Position numbers and translations under genes: made by a program. This document shows, one piece after another, positions 7,539-11,394 of a DNA stretch of 11,394 bases (its first letter is position 1; every line of letters begins with the position of its first letter). The notes beneath the pieces are model-generated. The model saw only the letters and a program-made list of their open reading frames with translations. It had not been told where the DNA came from and did not search any database. Source of the stretch: Bacteroidales bacterium (GTDB lineage: Bacteria; Bacteroidota; Bacteroidia; Bacteroidales; UBA7960); the NCBI GenBank assembly GCA_007131125.1, contig SLRE01000283.1:1-11394 (forward strand), read 5' to 3'.

Positions 7539-7584
7539 CTAAACTAATTTTAAAAATTACCCTGATTAATTAAAATTTCTGTTA

Positions 7585-7592
7585 TACCTTTG
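7585..7592 (+). promoter_or_regulatory. Bacteroidota-type -7 element for the PpiD-like gene
   Basis: TACCTTTG, within TATACCTTTGCA, is the best TAnnTTTG match in the window. It lies in the 87-base gap before 7626 and would start transcription near 7598, giving a leader of about 28 bases. The -33 region has no exact TTG. Confidence 0.65.
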
Positions 7593-7625
7593 CACTCTAA
7601 ATTTTTTAAATAGGATTATTGTAAT

Positions 7626-9749
7626 ATGGCTGTTATTAGAAAAATAAGAAGTTATTCCGGTCTGCTGATCGCAGTGATCGGTATTGGCCTTGCCGCTTTT
7701 GTTCTTGGCGACTTTCTTGGTTACGGGCCCATGCGCGGCCAAAGAGTAGATGTGGGCCGAATAGACGGCACCTCTATTCCATACCAGACTTTTGAACAAA
7801 GAGTAAACGACCAGATGGAGAACTGGCGGCAGCAAACCGGCCGACAAACCATTGAAGACCGCGACGCCTTTCAGATTCGTCAGCAGGTTTGGAACCAGAT
7901 GGTCAGGGAAATTCTTCTCGGAAAAGAAAAAGAAACCCTGGGAATCGGGGTATCCCGTGAGGAACTTTACGACCTGATCCATGGTCCTGAACCCCACCCC
8001 ATGATCGTTCAAAGTTTTACCGACCCGGCCACCGGGCAATACGATCCGGAGCAGGTGATCAACTTTTTAAGGAATTTCGACCGGCTTGAGCCCGGTGTCA
8101 GAAGTCAGTGGATCATGCTGGAGGATTTTCTCAGGCAGGATCGCCAGGAAACCAAATACAACAACCTGGTCGGCAAAGGGTTTTTTGTACCCTCCGCCCT
8201 TGCCGGCAGAGACTACCAGGATCGTAATGCAACCGCAGATATCAGGTTTATTTCAAAAAGATACCAGGATGTGGACGAAACGCAGTTCACCATATCTGAC
8301 CGGGAGCTACGCAGGGTTTACGATGAGCATAAAAACCGTTTCAGGCAGGATGCGTCCCGCAGCCTGGATTATGTGACCTTTCCGGTGTTTGCAACCGACA
8401 GGGATAGGGAAGCCCTCAGAAATGAACTGATGAATTACAAGGAAGAGTTCCAGGAAACCGAAAATGTTCAGGTATTCATCAACTCTGTTTCCGACCGGCG
8501 TTTCGACCCCACCTATTTTGCAAAGGATGAGCTTTCTCCGGAAATTGATTCTGTTATGTTCAACAGTCCGGTTGGTACCATTTACGGCCCTTATGTGGAA
8601 GATGATGCTTATGTGCTTGCCAAGCTGGTAGATGTGCAAATGCGCCCTGACTCCATGCGCGCCAGCCATATTTTGATTGCACATACCGGATCGCAGGCAG
8701 CTACTCCTGAAACCACCAGAAACTATCAACAGGCTTTGGAAACCGCCGACAGCCTGCTGAACGTTGTCAGGAACAACCCTGCCCGTTTTGGGCAACTGGC
8801 CATTGAGTTCTCCGACGACCCCTCCGCAGCCATGAACCAGGGCGACCTGGAATGGTTCCGGGATGGAGATATGGTACCCGAATTTAATGAAGCCGTTGTT
8901 GAAGGTAGAGTAGGTTCTTTTGAAAAGGTTGAAACCGATTTTGGTTTTCATGTCATTCATATTACCGATAAAGCCCCTGCAACCCGGAAAGTGCAGGTAG
9001 CCAAGCTTACCAGGGACATTGAACCAAGCAGCCGCACCTACCAGGAAGTATATTCGCAAGCCAGCCGGTTTGCCTCCACCCTTAGGGAAAAAAGGGACTT
9101 CAATGAAACTGCAGATGAAAAAGGGGTAAGCGTAAGAACTGTTGACAACCTGAAAGAAATGGATTTCTCCATTCCCGGCATTCAAAACCCAAGGCAGATA
9201 ATTCAGTGGGCTTTTGATCCCGACACACGCGTGGGGAATTACTCCAGGATTTACGACATTGACGACCGCTTTATCATTGCCAAACTTACCGAAAAGCGTG
9301 ATGCAGGCATTCCTTCCCTTGATGAGATCAGGGATGAAATAAAGGAGATTGCCATCCGGGAAAAGAAGTTCGAGAAAATTGCCCAGGAAATGCAACAGGC
9401 TCTTGCCGAAGGAAACCTTGACCAGGCTGCAGAAGCATTGGAGCTTACCGTTCAGGAAGCCAACGATGTGCGCTTCAACATGACCAGCCTGCCGGGTGCC
9501 GGAAGAGAACCCATGGTAATCGGCTCCGTGTTTGCCATGGAAGCCAACACTATTTCACGCCCGATCAAAGGAAATGCCGGGGTGTTTGTTGTAGAAGTGG
9601 TGCGCAAGGAAGAAGCCACCATGCCCGAAGACCTCACGGCAGCCAGAGAACGCCTGCAAAATGATTTTAAGAACAGGGTGCGCACCCAGGTTTTTGAAGC
9701 CATTAAAGACAATGCCCGGGTTGAAGACAACCGCAGCATGTTCTATTAA
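7626..9749 (+). CDS. ppiD: PpiD-like membrane-anchored periplasmic peptidyl-prolyl isomerase (SurA-N/parvulin)
   Basis: The 707-residue protein is a periplasmic folding factor for exported and outer membrane proteins. Residues 11-30 form one hydrophobic transmembrane anchor after a short basic N-terminus, as in PpiD. Residues ~40-240 form the SurA-N-like chaperone region (A-F-Q-I-R-Q-Q-V-W-N-Q-M-V near 81-93). The parvulin domain lies at about 345-448, with A-S-H-I-L at 346-350, F-S-D-D-P-S at 395-400, G-D-L-E-W-F at 406-411 and G-F-H-V-I-H-I at 440-446. A further ~250 residues form a helical C-terminal region that may complete the chaperone cradle. It is a little longer than E. coli PpiD (about 620). 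It is the last gene of the run, with its own promoter box before it and a strong terminator 21 bases after it. SurA is the main alternative name, but SurA is soluble and normally has two parvulin domains. Confidence 0.9.
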   Translation: MAVIRKIRSYSGLLIAVIGIGLAAFVLGDFLGYGPMRGQRVDVGRIDGTSIPYQTFEQRVNDQMENWRQQTGRQTIEDRDAFQIRQQVWNQMVREILLGKEKETLGIGVSREELYDLIHGPEPHPMIVQSFTDPATGQYDPEQVINFLRNFDRLEPGVRSQWIMLEDFLRQDRQETKYNNLVGKGFFVPSALAGRDYQDRNATADIRFISKRYQDVDETQFTISDRELRRVYDEHKNRFRQDASRSLDYVTFPVFATDRDREALRNELMNYKEEFQETENVQVFINSVSDRRFDPTYFAKDELSPEIDSVMFNSPVGTIYGPYVEDDAYVLAKLVDVQMRPDSMRASHILIAHTGSQAATPETTRNYQQALETADSLLNVVRNNPARFGQLAIEFSDDPSAAMNQGDLEWFRDGDMVPEFNEAVVEGRVGSFEKVETDFGFHVIHITDKAPATRKVQVAKLTRDIEPSSRTYQEVYSQASRFASTLREKRDFNETADEKGVSVRTVDNLKEMDFSIPGIQNPRQIIQWAFDPDTRVGNYSRIYDIDDRFIIAKLTEKRDAGIPSLDEIRDEIKEIAIREKKFEKIAQEMQQALAEGNLDQAAEALELTVQEANDVRFNMTSLPGAGREPMVIGSVFAMEANTISRPIKGNAGVFVVEVVRKEEATMPEDLTAARERLQNDFKNRVRTQVFEAIKDNARVEDNRSMFY

Positions 9750-9770
9750 AACCGAACTCTCATATAATTC

Positions 9771-9803
9771 ACAAAAAAAGCCCGTTATGCGGGCTTTTTT
9801 TGT
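9771..9803. terminator. Bidirectional rho-independent terminator between convergent genes
   Basis: A perfect 14-bp inverted repeat (arms 9771-9784 and 9790-9803, loop TTATG) has a GC core of AGCCCG/CGGGCT flanked by A7 on the left and T7 on the right. It therefore works in both directions: 21 bases after the PpiD-like stop and 26 bases after the stop of the convergent AOR-family gene. Confidence 0.95.
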
Positions 9804-9829
9804 TTCGGTAATTTTCTAACAGGAATCCT

Positions 9830-11392
9830 TTAAACCGGAAACTCTCTCAGGGATTCATGCACACCTTTGTGGACGTCGTACCAGAAATCCAGTGCCGCCT
9901 GCTCCCGGTCCTTTTTAAACCGCTTCAACCATTCTTTAAGGTCTTCGTTTTTTTCACCTTCCTTTTCCTTTTTCAACAGAAAGGTATAAATAAAATCGAT
10001 GTTGCGGCCGGGTTCCCAGAAAACAGAAGCATTGCGGCTGTTGATACGGCTTGCTGTCAGCTCAACGGCCTTCAGGAATTTTTCTTTCTGCCCAAACAGT
10101 TTACCGATAATACCCGGCATCATATCTTCGGCCCAGGCCCTGTGGAAACGGCAAATGCCGAGGTTGTCGATCATCAGCTCCTTTAGCATGCGTTCGGCGT
10201 TTTTGCGCCCCAGCTCCCTGGGCGGGATAAACTCCTTCCCGTAATCCATATAATACTTGCCCATAATAGCCATTGGCGAAAGAACCCCCGGTGTCCAGTA
10301 CTGGTTGGGCACCATCCACCCATGGCGGGCAAAAGCAATGTAAATGAATAGGTCCATCACTTCTTTGCCCTTTTCCCTGGCCAGGTGGCGGGCAAATTTC
10401 CGGGCTCCCTCCTGCAGGTTGATCGTTCCGTTTTCCTTTACCATTTCATCCAGCAAAGCCATACCAATGCGGGCATTTTTTGCCGAGTCTTTCACCACAT
10501 CAAACCCTTCAGGAGAAAAAACAGGTTTTTCTTTAATGCCCAGATCTTTGGGCCGGATCAGCCCTTCGTGCAAGCACTCCATCAGCCATGCCAGCACCCC
10601 GCCTACCGAAATGGCATCAAACCCCAGGCTGTCGGCTTTCTGATTGAGTTTTTCTGCAGCCCTTTGGTCAAATATTCCGCAAAGGGGGCCCATGGTCTGG
10701 TAAGGCTCATAGTCTTTTTTGAATTCGTGGTTGAGTTTTTTGCAAACGGCCGCACAAGGTTCTCCACAGGTTTTCTGCTGTTTTTTACTGATGGTTTCTT
10801 CATTGAATTGCTTCAGGTAATGGTCAAGAATAAATTCCTTGTGAAGTTTCAGCCTTTGTTCGGGAGTCCAGTGAATGGTCCGGTAGTTGAAGGCCATGAC
10901 AAAATCGCCCTGGGTGGCAAAGTTTACCCCGAAGGTTCCGCCGGTATTGAAGGCCGGGTCATAGCGGTATTTGGTGGTAGCCTCCAGGTCTTTTGCGGAA
11001 AGCTTTTTCTGGTAGCGGTCCTGAAACCATGAGTCGGCCACATTCCGGTCGCGGAAATCCTCATCCACAAAAGATCCACCAAAAATGATGGCGGCAATAC
11101 CGTGTTGCTGCAACAGCTTGGTACCGAACCCTCCCCTTCCGGCCCAGGTATCCACATAAGTCACCTTTTTCTTGCGTATGGGGGCCGATCCAATGGCTCC
11201 GAAGTCGGTATAAAGGGAAGCGGGGCCGGTGGCCAGCACCCTGGGGTCATTTTCATAGCGGCTGCCGAAAAGCTCCAGTGCCTCCTCCATAAGTGCATAT
11301 ACTCCTTTGCGGCCTTTTTCCCAGGTTTTCCGCAGGGGAATCTGCCGCAGCTCCACTTCCACTTCTTCTCCGTGATCGCGGTTCAGGTAAAG
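9830..11392 (-). CDS. Aldehyde ferredoxin oxidoreductase (AOR) family tungsten/molybdopterin enzyme, 5'-truncated
   Basis: The frame runs to the right edge on the minus strand, so the N-terminal part is outside. The GTG at 11362 is not a supported start, because protein-like sequence (N-R-D-H-G-E-E) continues upstream. The visible ~520 residues compare with about 600 for the family. Numbering from 11362, family features are A-G-R-G-G-F-G at 74-80, three cysteines 199/203/207, D-S-L-G-F-D at 244-249, a nearby A-W-L-M-E-C at 258-263, and D-N-L-G-I-C at 399-404. The two D-x-x-G-x-(C/D) motifs bind the pterin cofactor in AOR, and C404 matches the fourth cluster ligand. The family oxidises aldehydes to acids, or reduces acids, with ferredoxin, in the cytoplasm and with a W- or Mo-bis-pterin centre. 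The substrate here is unknown. The first cysteines are spaced C-x3-C-x3-C rather than C-x2-C-x3-C. The gene converges on ppiD. Confidence 0.88.
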   Translation of the reverse strand, partial: LYLNRDHGEEVEVELRQIPLRKTWEKGRKGVYALMEEALELFGSRYENDPRVLATGPASLYTDFGAIGSAPIRKKKVTYVDTWAGRGGFGTKLLQQHGIAAIIFGGSFVDEDFRDRNVADSWFQDRYQKKLSAKDLEATTKYRYDPAFNTGGTFGVNFATQGDFVMAFNYRTIHWTPEQRLKLHKEFILDHYLKQFNEETISKKQQKTCGEPCAAVCKKLNHEFKKDYEPYQTMGPLCGIFDQRAAEKLNQKADSLGFDAISVGGVLAWLMECLHEGLIRPKDLGIKEKPVFSPEGFDVVKDSAKNARIGMALLDEMVKENGTINLQEGARKFARHLAREKGKEVMDLFIYIAFARHGWMVPNQYWTPGVLSPMAIMGKYYMDYGKEFIPPRELGRKNAERMLKELMIDNLGICRFHRAWAEDMMPGIIGKLFGQKEKFLKAVELTASRINSRNASVFWEPGRNIDFIYTFLLKKEKEGEKNEDLKEWLKRFKKDREQAALDFWYDVHKGVHESLREFPV

Positions 11393-11394
11393 AA

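Noticed and set aside
8307..9395. Minus-strand 362-codon frame opposite the PpiD-like gene
   Set aside because: It lies wholly antisense to a gene with clear domain motifs and has no recognisable motif of its own; a codon-bias shadow.
10385..11032. Plus-strand 215-codon frame opposite the AOR-family gene
   Set aside because: Antisense to conserved AOR motifs; the phenylalanine-rich translation is typical of the complement of lysine and glutamate codons.

Overview
The window looks like chromosomal DNA from a member of Bacteroidota, probably of the Bacteroidales/Marinilabiliales type. The signs are a C-terminal type IX secretion (T9SS) sorting domain, several promoter boxes of the Bacteroidota form TAnnTTTG, A-rich rather than Shine-Dalgarno-rich start regions, a tRNA without an encoded CCA end, and a gene order (coaX, outer membrane protein, TPR protein, lptC, CNNM/CorC protein, PpiD-like chaperone) that I recall as common in this phylum. 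No insertion sequence, phage gene, CRISPR array or defence system is visible.

Layout. Positions 3-1379 (+) hold the 3' part of a modular secreted protein, ended by a strong hairpin terminator (1414-1450). Positions 1451-1720 hold no convincing gene. A tRNA-Phe(GAA) gene lies on the minus strand (1774-1846), with its own promoter (1863-1892) and terminator (1721-1759). Divergent from it, a promoter near 1934 starts a six-gene plus-strand run: coaX (2089-2826), an outer membrane beta-barrel protein (2804-4084, overlapping coaX), a periplasmic TPR protein (4116-5537), lptC (5542-6174), a CNNM/CorC-family membrane protein (6252-7538, GTG start) and a PpiD-like peptidyl-prolyl isomerase (7626-9749). 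Extra promoter boxes lie before the last two genes. A perfect 14-bp inverted repeat (9771-9803) forms a two-way terminator shared with the convergent last gene, a tungsten/molybdopterin aldehyde ferredoxin oxidoreductase-family gene (9830 to the right edge, minus strand, 5' end outside the window).

How the genes may work together. Apart from coaX (coenzyme A synthesis), the plus-strand run is an envelope cluster: a beta-barrel protein, a secreted TPR protein, the LPS transport lipoprotein LptC, a CBS-domain membrane protein probably handling divalent cations, and a membrane-anchored periplasmic folding factor. The beta-barrel and TPR proteins have no known function I can assign, and their position makes a role in envelope or LPS biogenesis a reasonable but untested guess. 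The AOR-family gene and the T9SS cargo gene appear to be separate units.

The points most worth a second look are a terminator-like hairpin inside the start of lptC, the unusual C-x3-C-x3-C iron-sulfur motif in the AOR-family protein, the A-B-B-A internal repeat plan of the T9SS cargo, and the two hairpins in the coaX leader. None of these amounts to a demonstrated new system.
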